In this document: piece by piece, positions 1-8,681 of the stretch
Numbering within the stretch: the first letter of the stretch is position 1
Layout: every line of letters starts with the position of its first letter
Assembly: GCF_019037185.1 (NCBI RefSeq)
Contig: NZ_JAHHXM010000001.1
Span: 1-64,000, forward strand
DNA length: 64,000 nt
Direction: 5' to 3'
Origin: Oceanobacillus caeni
GTDB taxonomy: Bacteria; Bacillota; Bacilli; Bacillales; Amphibacillaceae
The notes under the pieces: model-generated
Told to the model about the DNA's origin: nothing
What the model saw: only the letters and a program-made list of their open reading frames with translations
Databases searched by the model: none
Position numbers and translations under genes: made by a program

Positions 1-48
1 TACAAAATAAGACTTGGAATTTTTAGAACGACTCACTTTAATACGCAT
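1..48 (-). CDS. Truncated transposase N-terminus (IS1634-like?)
   Basis: On the minus strand an ATG at 48 is preceded by a GGGGGT ribosome site and opens a frame MRIKVSRSKNSKSYFV that runs off the window. This lysine/serine-rich start resembles what I remember of IS1634-family (IS4 superfamily) transposases, but 16 residues cannot prove it. A plausible promoter lies upstream on the minus strand (TTGCGT, 17 nt, TATAAT, about 85-113). The short sequence GGGTGTCAAACTCCC near 179-193 could be the element's end. It is either the start of an insertion sequence or another small gene. Confidence 0.45.
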   Translation of the reverse strand, partial: MRIKVSRSKNSKSYFV

Positions 49-300
49 AAAATTACCCCCAAAGCAGCTAATGTTACCTTAATTATAGTATATTACGAAA
101 TGTTACGCAATAAAATTATGAAAAATTTGACAAAAAAATAAAGCCGTACCAAGGCTTTTGCGCGTTTTTTTTATTTTAGGGTGTCAAACTCCCGTATAAA
201 ATATCACTATAAAGAACAAATATGTAGTTAACTTCACATCTTCCATGTTTTTCAAATCCTATATATAATGAAAAGTAGTACTAATGAGGAGTATGAACTT

Positions 301-897
301 ATGCGCATTTTTTCTATGTTATTAATCACTGCAGGAATTGTCTTTCTCGGTATTGGTTGTTATCAATGGTATACTACAGAAACTGCACAGAAAAATAGTT
401 TGGCAGAAGCGAAGGATTTAATTAACGACTCCACCGAAGAAATTCAATCGGAAGACGAAGTTAAAATCGATGGTTCTCATTTTTCACCATCAATGGGGGA
501 AACAGCTGGAATCCTACATATCCCAAAACTGGAATCCAATCTTCCTATAGTCGAAGGAACAGATGAGGATGATTTGGAAAAAGGTGTTGGTCATTATAAA
601 GGGTCGGCTTATCCGACACAAGGAGAACAAATTGTATTATCAGGTCATCGCGATACGGTATTTAAACGAATGGGAGAGTTAGAGCTTGGGGATATATTGA
701 CTGTAAAACTTCCTTATGGTGAATTTTCCTATGAAATTGTAGATACTAAAATAGTGGGTGCAGATGACCGAACGATTATTAAACCACAAGGGAAAGAAAT
801 TTTAACCGTTACTACATGTTATCCTTTTAACTTTATAGGAAGCGCTCCTGATCGTTATATTATCACTGCGTTACCAGTTGGAAATGGGGACAAGTAA
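301..897 (+). CDS. Class D sortase
   Basis: Membrane-anchored cysteine transpeptidase that links sorting-signal proteins to the cell wall. An in-frame ATG exists at 268, but GAGGAG at 286-291 sits nine bases before the ATG at 301, so I use 301 (198 aa). One N-terminal membrane helix (residues 4-21) is followed by a linker and the sortase barrel. The catalytic triad is visible: His116 in LSGHRD, Cys173 in TVTTCYPF and Arg185 in APDRY. The TLTC-like context and short length fit class D. No LPxTG substrate gene lies next to it. The following LCP and PBP genes suggest a cell-wall locus. Confidence 0.9.
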   Translation: MRIFSMLLITAGIVFLGIGCYQWYTTETAQKNSLAEAKDLINDSTEEIQSEDEVKIDGSHFSPSMGETAGILHIPKLESNLPIVEGTDEDDLEKGVGHYKGSAYPTQGEQIVLSGHRDTVFKRMGELELGDILTVKLPYGEFSYEIVDTKIVGADDRTIIKPQGKEILTVTTCYPFNFIGSAPDRYIITALPVGNGDK

Positions 898-1060
898 GTT
901 GTTCCTTTTTTTACTGGTTATTTTTTCATTTATAATTAATGCTTTCCCACATAATCTAAAGGAAAGTCAAAATTTCGTAGACGAGTTTCGACAATTCGGT
1001 TATAATTTATACAGGATTTTGTGGACGTGGCCTTCCCAGGGACAGGCTTTAATCAGCTGA
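884..1060 (+). CDS. Possible small secreted/membrane protein
   Basis: A 58-codon frame starts at an ATG overlapping the end of the sortase gene in another frame and runs to the LCP leader. It begins with a lysine and a 17-residue hydrophobic stretch, like a signal peptide or membrane anchor, followed by a short polar tail. No good ribosome site precedes it, so it would depend on coupling to sortase translation. I recognise no homolog. It may be spurious. Confidence 0.25.
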   Translation: MGTSKLFLFLLVIFSFIINAFPHNLKESQNFVDEFRQFGYNLYRILWTWPSQGQALIS

Positions 1061-1111
1061 TTTATTGAAATTTCTTAGTTCACAAAAATAAACAATCAGA
1101 GGAGAATTCGA

Positions 1112-2050
1112 GTGGATTCTAGAAAAAATAATCGTAAAAATAATAAGAAAAGAAAATGGCTCTATTGGGTAGGAGGAATCATCCTTGCCTTCATACTCGC
1201 AGTTGTTGGTTTTGGATTTTATGTGTGGAATCAACTTGGAAATACAGTAGAAACGATGCACAATCCTTTAGAAGGAAATGATGACCGTTACAAAGAAACA
1301 GAAGGTCGATTTAAACAAAAAGAAAGTATAAATGCACTACTACTTGGTGTGGACGAACGTGCTGGTGACAGAGGGCGTTCAGATACGATGATTCTATTAT
1401 CATTAAATCCGAATACGAACTCAATGGAAATGTTAAGTATACCAAGAGACACTTATGTGAACATTCCCGGTCGTGGTATGGATAAAATAAATCATGCTTA
1501 TGCATTCGGTGGACCTGAGTTATCCGTACAAACGGTGGAAGAAACATTTGATATACCGATTCATGTGTATGGTCGTATCAATATGGAAGGTTTCATAGAA
1601 GGTATAGATGCAATAGGCGGTGTAACTGTTAATAATACATTTGCTTTTAATCAAGGTGGGTATAGTTTCCCAGAAGGAGAAATTCACTTAGATGGAAAAA
1701 AAGCACTTGAATATACCAGAATGAGAAAAAACGATCCACGTGGAGACTTTGGACGTAATGATCGCCAAAGACAAGTTATTGCAGCTGCAATTGATGAAGC
1801 AGCAGACTTTTCGAGCATTACTAAATTTGGGGATATTTTAGGAATAGTTGGGTCCAATGTTCAAACCGATTTGGATATGAAAAAAATTCAAAACCTATTC
1901 TCAAATTATTTAGGTACAAGAAAAAATATTGAAACCCTACAAATCAAAGGTAATGGCCAAAAAATGAACGGAGTATATTACTACGTTGTACCTGAATCAG
2001 AGTTTAATCGGATAAATACTGAAATAACTAACCACATGGAAGCAAAATAA
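1112..2050 (+). CDS. LytR-CpsA-Psr (LCP) family protein
   Basis: LCP enzymes transfer polyprenyl-phosphate-linked glycopolymers such as wall teichoic acid to peptidoglycan outside the membrane. The gene starts at GTG 1112, seven bases after AGAGGAG. The 312-residue protein has a basic N-terminus (residues 1-15), one membrane helix (about 17-39) and the LCP domain. Typical elements are LLLGVDER, the arginine motif RSDTMILLSLNP and SIPRDTYV, whose arginines bind pyrophosphate in this family. Length is normal for TagU-like proteins. It follows a sortase and precedes a PBP on the same strand. Confidence 0.9.
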   Translation: MDSRKNNRKNNKKRKWLYWVGGIILAFILAVVGFGFYVWNQLGNTVETMHNPLEGNDDRYKETEGRFKQKESINALLLGVDERAGDRGRSDTMILLSLNPNTNSMEMLSIPRDTYVNIPGRGMDKINHAYAFGGPELSVQTVEETFDIPIHVYGRINMEGFIEGIDAIGGVTVNNTFAFNQGGYSFPEGEIHLDGKKALEYTRMRKNDPRGDFGRNDRQRQVIAAAIDEAADFSSITKFGDILGIVGSNVQTDLDMKKIQNLFSNYLGTRKNIETLQIKGNGQKMNGVYYYVVPESEFNRINTEITNHMEAK

Positions 2051-2058
2051 GTCATCTT

Positions 2059-2094
2059 TAAAGTCACCTGTTGCGAGACAGCGTGGCTTTTCAT
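2059..2094 (+). terminator. Weak terminator-like hairpin after LCP gene
   Basis: AGTCAC and GTGGCT arms flank a loop and are followed by TTTTC, just after the LCP stop codon. The stem is short, so this is a modest candidate. Confidence 0.35.
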
Positions 2095-2122
2095 TTAGAA
2101 GAAAACGGTTTAGTGTTATAAT
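2094..2122 (+). promoter_or_regulatory. Candidate sigma-A promoter of the PBP gene
   Basis: TTTAGA (2094-2099) and TATAAT (2117-2122) are separated by 17 bases, about 15 bases before the PBP ribosome site. The -10 is perfect and the -35 is weak. Confidence 0.5.
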
Positions 2123-2151
2123 GTTAAAAGAAATTTATGGGGGGTCACATA

Positions 2152-4158
2152 ATGAGAAAAAGAATATTTATGTTATTTATTCTTATCTTGCTTGTTGCTT
2201 GTTCCGATGATCGCGTCACTCCGAATGAACGTTTCGATTCGTTCGTTAGTGACTGGAATGAACAAAAGTATGAAAAGTTGTATGATATGTTTACTTCGGA
2301 AGCAAAATCTACTTTCTCAGCAGAAGAATCTGTGCTACGTAACGAAAAGTTATATAACGATCTTAACGTAACCGATTTAAAGGTTACCTTTAGTCCAATC
2401 AAAGATGATGATTTAGATGCTGCAATGGACAAAGGAGTTGCTAAAATCCCCTTCCGTGTTGAAATGAATACGATTGGAGGGCCAATCCAATTTAATTATA
2501 AAGCTACATTAAAGCTTGAAGGTGAAGGTGAAAATCGAAATTGGTTTGTGGACTGGGATCCTGGTTTTATTTTTCCAGATTTGAAAAATGGTGGAGAAAT
2601 TAAATATACGACAACTGAACCAAAACGGGGAGAAATTTTAGACAGAAATCAAATGCCTCTAGCTCTGAATGATGATATTTATGAAGTCAGTGTTATTCCT
2701 GATAAATTAGGAGAATCGGCTGACCAAGCGAAAAAAGACATTGCAAAACTTCTAGGTGTATCGGTTGAAAGTATTGATGGGAAATTAAATCAAAGCTGGG
2801 TACAGCCAGAATGGGCAGTACCGATTGCGAAAATCACAAAAGATAATGAAAAAGTAAAAAATCAATTATTACAAATTAGTGGCGTTCAAATTAATACTGT
2901 AAATGGACGAGTTTATCCAGGTGGTGAATCCACTGCTCATCTAACCGGTTATTTAAGAACAGTTCGTGCCGAAGATTTTGAGGAATTTGATGAAAGTAAA
3001 TATGCTGCCGACGACATGATTGGCGCTAGGGGTTTAGAAAGACTATATGAAGAACAATTAAAAGGCGAGCCTGGTGCTACTATTTATATTGAAAAAGAAA
3101 ACAATGAAAAAGTTGTTTTAGCTGAAAAAGAAGTTGAAAATGGCAAAAATCTTACTCTCACTCTAGATATTAACTTACAAGAAGAATTATATGATTCATA
3201 CGGAGAAGATGCGGGTACAGCTGCGGCTATTGATCCTAAAACGGGTGAAACACTGGCACTTGTGAGTAGCCCTAGTTTCGATCCGAATAAGGTGATGTAT
3301 GGCACAACTGAAGGCTATATGGAAGCTTTAGATAAAGATGAACAATTACCTTTAATCAATCGAATTGTTTCTACGTTTGCTCCAGGTTCTGCATTCAAGC
3401 CTATTACGGCAGCAATTGGATTAGAAAACGGAGTCATTAAGCCTAACGAAGGATTTGAAATCAATGGCTTACAGTGGGGCAAGGAATCTTGGGGAGATTA
3501 TAAAGTTACTCGTGTTTCCACTTCCAATGGTCCAGTTGATTTAAAAGATGCATTAGTTCGCTCTGATAATATTTATTTTGCCATGCAGGCATTAGAAATG
3601 GGTAAAGATAAATTCACAAAAGGCCTTCATAACTTTGGGATTGGCGAAGATTTTCCATTAACTTATCCAGTAACTGCTTCGACTATTTCAAAAAGTGGGG
3701 AAATCGATAATGAAGTAATGCTCGCTGACTCAAGTTACGGTCAAGGGCAAATTCAAATGACAGCTATTCACCTTGCTACAGCTTATACAACTTTCTTGAA
3801 TGATGGAAATATGCTAAAACCTACATTTTTCTCTGATGAAGAGACAGGGCAGTTCTGGAAGAAAGGTCTCATTACGAAGGAACAAGCAAGTACTATCCAA
3901 GATGCACTTAGAGCTGTTGTAACAGATGGAACCGCTAAAGAAGCAAACAACGATAAAGTTACGATTTCAGGTAAAACTGGAACAGCAGAGTTAAAACATA
4001 CACAAGAGGAAAAAGGTGCAGAAAATCAATGGTTTGTCGCATACCCTACAGACTCTCAAGATATCTTAATTGCCATGATGGTGGAAAATAGCCATGAATC
4101 TAAAACGGAAAGTCCTGTAAAAAAAGTAAGTAATCTTCTTATAAACATGAAACGTTAA
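2152..4158 (+). CDS. Lipoprotein class B penicillin-binding protein (PBP3/MecA-like)
   Basis: D,D-transpeptidase that cross-links peptidoglycan. A GGGGGG ribosome site (2139-2144) overlaps an earlier in-frame ATG at 2137, so the start is ATG 2152 (668 aa). The N-terminus carries a lipoprotein signal with lipobox LVAC (Cys17). Next come an NTF2-like MecA_N domain (about 25-140), the dimerisation domain and the transpeptidase domain. The active-site motifs are intact: SxxK at Ser413-Lys416 (PGSAFK), SxN at 471-473 (SDN) and KTG at 608-610. Architecture matches B. subtilis PbpC. Low beta-lactam affinity, as in MecA, cannot be judged from sequence. Confidence 0.92.
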   Translation: MRKRIFMLFILILLVACSDDRVTPNERFDSFVSDWNEQKYEKLYDMFTSEAKSTFSAEESVLRNEKLYNDLNVTDLKVTFSPIKDDDLDAAMDKGVAKIPFRVEMNTIGGPIQFNYKATLKLEGEGENRNWFVDWDPGFIFPDLKNGGEIKYTTTEPKRGEILDRNQMPLALNDDIYEVSVIPDKLGESADQAKKDIAKLLGVSVESIDGKLNQSWVQPEWAVPIAKITKDNEKVKNQLLQISGVQINTVNGRVYPGGESTAHLTGYLRTVRAEDFEEFDESKYAADDMIGARGLERLYEEQLKGEPGATIYIEKENNEKVVLAEKEVENGKNLTLTLDINLQEELYDSYGEDAGTAAAIDPKTGETLALVSSPSFDPNKVMYGTTEGYMEALDKDEQLPLINRIVSTFAPGSAFKPITAAIGLENGVIKPNEGFEINGLQWGKESWGDYKVTRVSTSNGPVDLKDALVRSDNIYFAMQALEMGKDKFTKGLHNFGIGEDFPLTYPVTASTISKSGEIDNEVMLADSSYGQGQIQMTAIHLATAYTTFLNDGNMLKPTFFSDEETGQFWKKGLITKEQASTIQDALRAVVTDGTAKEANNDKVTISGKTGTAELKHTQEEKGAENQWFVAYPTDSQDILIAMMVENSHESKTESPVKKVSNLLINMKR

Positions 4159-4184
4159 AAGCTACTCTCTTGAGTAGCTTTTTT
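4157..4184. terminator. Bidirectional terminator
   Basis: AAAAGCTACTC and GAGTAGCTTTT arms with a 4-base loop and T/A tracts on both sides. It lies between the convergent PBP and IDEAL-domain genes and can serve both. Confidence 0.85.
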
Positions 4185-4192
4185 AAATATTA

Positions 4193-4648
4193 TTAAAGAT
4201 ACTTTATAAGTTCGTTAAATGCTTGTTCATTTCTTTCGTCTAAGGCTTTGTCAATTAACCTTCTTACATTCATTTTCTCTAGTTCTTCAATAATGATTAC
4301 GCTTTCAAAACCATCTTCCTGAATATCGCCTTCGTTATTTTCCTCATCATCTTTTATATAATAAGAACTTGCTATAGAATGAAGTTGCTGTAAGAAATCT
4401 GGGAGAGTAATTAATTTTGCGAGAGTTAAGTATACTACCTCTTTCCCATTTTGAAATGCGAATTTAGCATCCACATTTTCCACCTTCTGAGTTCGTCGGT
4501 TAATACGGAACTCATTTGCTTCGATAGGGATAAATTGATAATCTTTTTCATTAATTACTACTGAAAAATATTGATATGCTAAAACGATACGTACATACTC
4601 TTTATCCGTTTTAATATAATAAGGCTTAAGCATTTTTACACTAACCAT
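4193..4648 (-). CDS. IDEAL-domain protein
   Basis: Small soluble protein of unknown role. The C-terminal segment RRLIDKALDERNEQAFNEL matches the IDEAL domain found in Bacillus proteins such as YpiB. It is preceded by an acidic linker rich in D/E (about residues 95-115). The frame is open upstream with TTG and GTG codons overlapping the GGGAGG ribosome site. I prefer ATG 4648, 12 bases after GGAGG (151 aa), though GTG at 4657 is possible. It converges on the PBP gene across a shared terminator. Confidence 0.65.
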   Translation of the reverse strand: MVSVKMLKPYYIKTDKEYVRIVLAYQYFSVVINEKDYQFIPIEANEFRINRRTQKVENVDAKFAFQNGKEVVYLTLAKLITLPDFLQQLHSIASSYYIKDDEENNEGDIQEDGFESVIIIEELEKMNVRRLIDKALDERNEQAFNELIKYL

Positions 4649-4777
4649 CCAACTCACCAACCTCCCAAATTTTTCGATAGACCCTATCTAAATTTTCTGT
4701 TAACTCATTTTACATCAGATTTTCAAATATATCAAGTGAAATTTTTTAGAAAATTTTGTCGATTGGTTTACTTATGA

Positions 4778-4808
4778 AAAAAAGACAGTACTCTATTGAG
4801 TGCTGCCT
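4778..4808 (-). terminator. Terminator of the P-loop ATPase gene
   Basis: On the minus strand GGCAGCACTC pairs with GAGTACTGTC and is followed by a run of T. It lies just past the stop codon at 4817. Confidence 0.8.
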
Positions 4809-4816
4809 CCCTTTTC

Positions 4817-5854
4817 TTATTGGATCACTTGTTGATTTATACATTCAACTATCGCATTCTTATCTTCTTCCGTAAAAATAAACTGGCTTTCATATTTCTC
4901 ACGATATTCTCCAGCTTTCTTTAATTCTTTAACACCTTGTTTCATAAAAGATTTATAATGATTATGAACTTTAGTTATTTGTTCTTCATATTTTTCATCA
5001 GTTCCGGGCTTTACTGCTTCTTCATAAAGGTCAATGATTTCTTCCCCCTCTCGTGTAGGGAAAAATTCATGTGGATCGGTACTGTCAAACATACAAAATT
5101 CAAGTTCCGGAACTAAAACCATATCCATACTTCCTGGATCGAAACTACAATGATATACCTCTATATCGAATCCATATTCTTTACATGATTTTACAACTTT
5201 ACGCATAAAAGTAGACTTACCTGTTCCCGCCCGACCTTTAATATAATAAACCTTTTTCATTCGTTCGGTAATATGTGGTACTTCATTCACGACGCCATCG
5301 GCAGTGTTCGTTCCAAATAATCGGTGATATGTTGTTGATTTACGGTTTTGTTTCTCCTGATTCTTCATAATCCGTTGAATAAATTCTTGTGCAAGTTCAT
5401 TCGCACGGTCAAAATCCATCTCATTAATATAAATTGCTTCTAAATCATCATGTATGGATAATCCTGTTCTAAAATTTTTGTATGCCTTTTCTGTATGATG
5501 AATGATTTTTTCCTTTAATTCTGTATTAATGGCTGGTTTATCTTTTGTAAATAAGCTACAATCAATTTCGACTGCATTAGGTATTTTATTGTTTTTTGCC
5601 ACTCGGTCACAAATAACAGCAAGTGATTTTTCTCTAATGATAACACCATCTAAATACTTAGAACTAAGTGCACTTAATAACACTTCGATTTCGTAGTTAG
5701 ACTGATAAGAATCTATAACTTGTTGAATTAAACTTGTTTTCAAAGAATCAGATGGATGCTTAAGAATAATGGTTTGTTTTATGTTTTGAAGATTCGAAGA
5801 GATGTAATTGACTAAACCTTTTGCAGTATTTCCAGTCACGTAATATTTCTTCAA
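4817..5854 (-). CDS. P-loop ATPase of the PRK06851 type
   Basis: Cytoplasmic protein of unknown substrate with two nucleotide-binding halves. The C-terminal half has a clear Walker A motif, GRAGTGKST, at residues 207-215. The N-terminal half has a degenerate counterpart, TGNTAKGLVN, at residues 7-16, as in the PRK06851 family. Length (345 aa) fits that family. No operon partner is evident, and a repeat-rich gap separates it from the next gene upstream. The function is not known to me. Confidence 0.65.
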   Translation of the reverse strand: MKKYYVTGNTAKGLVNYISSNLQNIKQTIILKHPSDSLKTSLIQQVIDSYQSNYEIEVLLSALSSKYLDGVIIREKSLAVICDRVAKNNKIPNAVEIDCSLFTKDKPAINTELKEKIIHHTEKAYKNFRTGLSIHDDLEAIYINEMDFDRANELAQEFIQRIMKNQEKQNRKSTTYHRLFGTNTADGVVNEVPHITERMKKVYYIKGRAGTGKSTFMRKVVKSCKEYGFDIEVYHCSFDPGSMDMVLVPELEFCMFDSTDPHEFFPTREGEEIIDLYEEAVKPGTDEKYEEQITKVHNHYKSFMKQGVKELKKAGEYREKYESQFIFTEEDKNAIVECINQQVIQ

Positions 5855-6095
5855 AAAGACACATCCTTTATTTATGTTTATAATAAAATATGATATTTAT
5901 GGGCTATATGTGAATTTAGCCCATTAGAAAACTTGGCATTCGCTAGGCTTTAGCGAATGCCTTAGTTGCACTTATGCAAATCTTTACGGTGGGGCGAGTA
6001 ATCGGAGCCCCAGACGGAAAAGATTTTTATGCTTTCCTACCTGCTAAAAAAGAAAAACCCCGGTATCCTTAACCAAGGTTTCTAAGAAAAACATA
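5855..6095. repeat. Intergenic mosaic with family C fragment and repeat D
   Basis: No gene is supported here. Bases 5976-6016 are the reverse complement of an internal part of the family C element (52784-53039), including the shared GGGGCGAGTAATCGGAGCCC. Around it, CGAATGCCTTAG at about 5955 and a TTTTATGCTTTCC...CTGCTAAAAAA stretch at about 6027-6052 have close relatives near 9910-9985 (short repeat D). These are remnants of dispersed repeats. Confidence 0.6.
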
Positions 6096-6247
6096 ATAAA
6101 GAAGACTTCCGTCAGTGGGGGTTTCCTTCATCTCCCACTGATGGTTAGTCTTACTTATCGGACCTTTACAAACAGTTGATACCTACCTTCTTTGTTTCTT
6201 CAGAAGCTTGAGGTAAGAGTCTTACTGCTCATTTAGGTTGGATAAAA
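6096..6247 (+). repeat. Interspersed repeat family A, copy 1 (full length)
   Basis: About 150 bp from ATAAAGAAGACTTCC to TTTAGGTTGGATAAA. It carries the left hairpin (CAGTGGG and CCCACTG) and the right nested hairpin (CAGT to ACTG around CTACCTTC and AGAAGCTTGAGG). It sits downstream of a minus-strand gene. Confidence 0.85.
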
Positions 6248-6283
6248 CTTTTATTCTGTTTCTATATTTAATGATGGAGATAC

Positions 6284-6466
6284 TTACTTTATTTCGGGAA
6301 GTACACGTACTTCTAGCTCCATATTGGAATGACATAGTGGACATTCTGGCTCGGTTTGAAAGCTAAATGACTCTCGCATCCATCCTTGACATTCCTCACT
6401 AGTGCATGACCATACATTTGTTTCCACCTCTGGAACCGGTTCTTTCGGTCCACGTGAAAAAGCCAT
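6284..6466 (-). CDS. YdjO-like cold-inducible family small protein
   Basis: A 60-residue protein with a zinc-ribbon-like arrangement: CTSEEC near the middle and CPLC toward the end. The phrase TNVWSCTSEECQGWMR resembles B. subtilis YdjO, described as cold-inducible with unknown function. An in-frame ATG exists 54 bases upstream, but AAAGGGG lies eight bases before the ATG at 6466, giving start MAFSRGPKEP. It stands alone, with a family A repeat after its stop. Confidence 0.7.
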   Translation of the reverse strand: MAFSRGPKEPVPEVETNVWSCTSEECQGWMRESFSFQTEPECPLCHSNMELEVRVLPEIK

Positions 6467-6556
6467 GAAAGCATCCCCTTTCTTGTTCCTACTTTCATTA
6501 TACACTTTATTATCTGACAAATAAAGGGCACTAAAAATGTGATATAAAGCACGTGT

Positions 6557-7432
6557 TTAAGCGAATTCCTTAACTATCTCCTGAAATACTTGTAATGTCT
6601 TTGGTTGAAAAACTTGATCATATTTAATGATAGAAAAATTCCGCTTTATTGGTGTTCCTGAGGTAGAAAGTTTAACAATCCGATGTAACTCTAATTCCTT
6701 TTGAAATGTAAGTTGAGAAAGTAAACTAATACCTAAACCAGATTCTACTCCTTCCTTAATCGTTTGTGTACTTCCTAGTGTTATTACCCGTTTGGGATTT
6801 ATTTTATTAAATTTCAAAAACTCCTCAAGCATTCTACGAGTACCAGAACCCTCTTCACGAATGATCCACGTTTGATTTTCAAGTTCTTTATGTGTGATCT
6901 TTTGTTCAGAAATAAATTCTTCGCTACTTCCAATAAGGTACATCACGTCTGTAGCAAAAGATTCAATATGAATCTGTTTATGAAAAAAATCCCCCTCGAT
7001 TAAACCAATATCAATGTCACGTTGTAGTAGTTTTGACCCAATATCTTCTGTATTCCCTATTGTTATATAAGGGATAATAGAAGGATACTGTTCTTGAAGT
7101 TTTGCTAATAATTTGGGTAAAAGATATTCCCCTATCGTATAACTAGCACCTATTTGTAATTCCCCGCCTGGCTCGCTTTTCATATCAGAGATAAGTGATT
7201 TCATATGCTCATATTCTTTCACAATGGATTTCGCATAAAGATAAACCATTTCCCCGGCTTTATTTAATTCTACTGATTTATTCGTTCTTTCAATTAACTT
7301 TACTCCTATCTCCTTTTCAAATGCGGCTATATACTGACTGATAGCAGGTTGGGTCATGTGAAGTGCTTCCGCAGCTCGAGTGAAATTCTTTCGTTCCGCT
7401 ACTTCTATGAATACGATGAGATGTTGGTCCAT
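6557..7432 (-). CDS. LysR-family regulator (YeiE/CysL-like)
   Basis: Transcription regulator with an N-terminal winged HTH (about residues 1-60, FTRAAEALHMTQPAISQYIAAFE) and a periplasmic-binding-protein-like effector domain (about 88-291). AGGAGGAG lies four bases before ATG 7432 (start MDQHLIVF), so the longer frame to 7480 is rejected. It is divergent from a YeiH-family exporter gene, the arrangement of E. coli yeiE-yeiH, and probably controls that gene. Sulfur compounds such as sulfite are plausible effectors by analogy with YeiE and CysL; this is inference. Confidence 0.85.
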   Translation of the reverse strand: MDQHLIVFIEVAERKNFTRAAEALHMTQPAISQYIAAFEKEIGVKLIERTNKSVELNKAGEMVYLYAKSIVKEYEHMKSLISDMKSEPGGELQIGASYTIGEYLLPKLLAKLQEQYPSIIPYITIGNTEDIGSKLLQRDIDIGLIEGDFFHKQIHIESFATDVMYLIGSSEEFISEQKITHKELENQTWIIREEGSGTRRMLEEFLKFNKINPKRVITLGSTQTIKEGVESGLGISLLSQLTFQKELELHRIVKLSTSGTPIKRNFSIIKYDQVFQPKTLQVFQEIVKEFA

Positions 7433-7551
7433 TTTACTCCTCCTATGGATACAATAAAGAAGACTTATTATCACCATCATTATAATTTATTTTCCTTATA
7501 ATAAAATATAATTTACAATAAAAGCAAGCGGAGTTGAAAGGATAGATAAAA

Positions 7552-8559
7552 ATGATGAATGAAGCTTCAGGTAAGAAGAAATTTATCTTAGGAATTGGAT
7601 TTACATTTTTATTTGCTTTCATCGGTTATTTACTTGCTCTTCTACCTATATTTAATCGTGTTGGTCCCCTTGCTGTTTCCATCATTCTTGCCATTGTTTA
7701 TAGGCAAATTTGGGGATACCCAGAGTTTTTTCGTCCGGGAATACAATTTTCATCTAAATATTTATTACGTTTTGCGATTATTTTATATGGTCTTAAACTA
7801 AATATGGATGTAATTTTTCATGATGGTCTTGGATTAGTATTAAAGGGAGCACTCACAATAATCTTTGCTATTCTTGTCACTGTATTATTGGCGAAATTAT
7901 TAAAAGCTGACTCAAAAATCTCTCTTCTTTTAGGTATCGGTACGGGGGTTTGCGGTGCAGCGGCCATCGCAGCTGTAGCTCCAATCCTTAAACCAAAAGA
8001 TGAAGATACCGCAATTAGTGTGGGAATCATTGCATTAGTAGGAACTGTTTTTTCCATTGTTTATGCCTTGCTTTTGCCATTTCTGCCTATTTCAGATGTT
8101 CAATACGGAATTTGGTCAGGACTTAGCTTGCACGAACTTGCTAATGTCGCTTTAGCGGTAGAACCAGCCGGGGAAGATGCCTTAGCTATCGCTTTATTGG
8201 CAAAACTAGGTCGTGTATTTTTACTCGTTCCATTATGCTTTGTCATCATTTTTTGGAAAAGACGGCAAAATCGTTCCGTAAACGAACCGACAAAAGTGCC
8301 ATTTCCATGGTTCTTACTAGGATTTATTGCTATGAGTTTATTAGGTAGTTATGTATTAGGAGTATATATCCCAGTAACGCAATCGGTAATGAGTTTTATA
8401 AGTATCGCTACTACGTTTATTTTGACTTCAGCGATGGTAGGGCTAGGATTAAATGTAAGTTTAAAAGATTTGAAAGCAAAAGCATTAAAACCTTTTTATG
8501 CTATGTTAATAACCTCGGTTCTTGTTTCCATTTTGATGTATTGGGTTGCAGGAATTTAA
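7552..8559 (+). CDS. YeiH/UPF0324-family putative sulfate exporter
   Basis: Integral membrane protein (335 aa) with about ten hydrophobic segments and the family motif LGIGTGVCGAAAIAAVAPILKP near residues 126-147. The family is annotated as putative sulfate exporter (PSE) on limited evidence. GAAAGGA precedes the ATG at 7552; ATG 7555 is also possible. Divergent pairing with the LysR gene implies co-regulation from the 119-bp intergenic region. A terminator follows. Confidence 0.85.
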   Translation: MMNEASGKKKFILGIGFTFLFAFIGYLLALLPIFNRVGPLAVSIILAIVYRQIWGYPEFFRPGIQFSSKYLLRFAIILYGLKLNMDVIFHDGLGLVLKGALTIIFAILVTVLLAKLLKADSKISLLLGIGTGVCGAAAIAAVAPILKPKDEDTAISVGIIALVGTVFSIVYALLLPFLPISDVQYGIWSGLSLHELANVALAVEPAGEDALAIALLAKLGRVFLLVPLCFVIIFWKRRQNRSVNEPTKVPFPWFLLGFIAMSLLGSYVLGVYIPVTQSVMSFISIATTFILTSAMVGLGLNVSLKDLKAKALKPFYAMLITSVLVSILMYWVAGI

Positions 8560-8566
8560 TATTGAG

Positions 8567-8595
8567 AAAAAGACTTGCACTTACGCAAGCCTTTT
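8567..8595 (+). terminator. Terminator after the YeiH-family gene
   Basis: AAAAAGACTTGC and GCAAGCCTTTTT arms with a six-base loop, eight bases after the stop codon. Confidence 0.8.
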
Positions 8596-8648
8596 TCATG
8601 GTTTAGAAAGTTATAAAATTTGTTGCATGTCGAAAATTATTCAGAATA

Positions 8649-8681
8649 GGCCACGTCCGGCTCCAGCGCCTTTGTTCTTAT
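8649..8681 (+). repeat. Family B repeat, copy 3 (ends only)
   Basis: GGCCACGTCCGGCTCCAGCG, the left end of family B, is joined directly to the TTTGTTCTTA right end, so the inner ~120 bp are missing. It touches the 3' end of the HAD gene on the minus strand. Confidence 0.6.

Noticed and set aside
5855-6283. Small coding genes in the repeat mosaic
   Set aside because: No frame with a ribosome site; the sequence is explained by family A and C repeats.
6313-6552. 79-codon minus-strand frame overlapping the YdjO-like gene
   Set aside because: Out of frame with the zinc-ribbon protein and without its own ribosome site.
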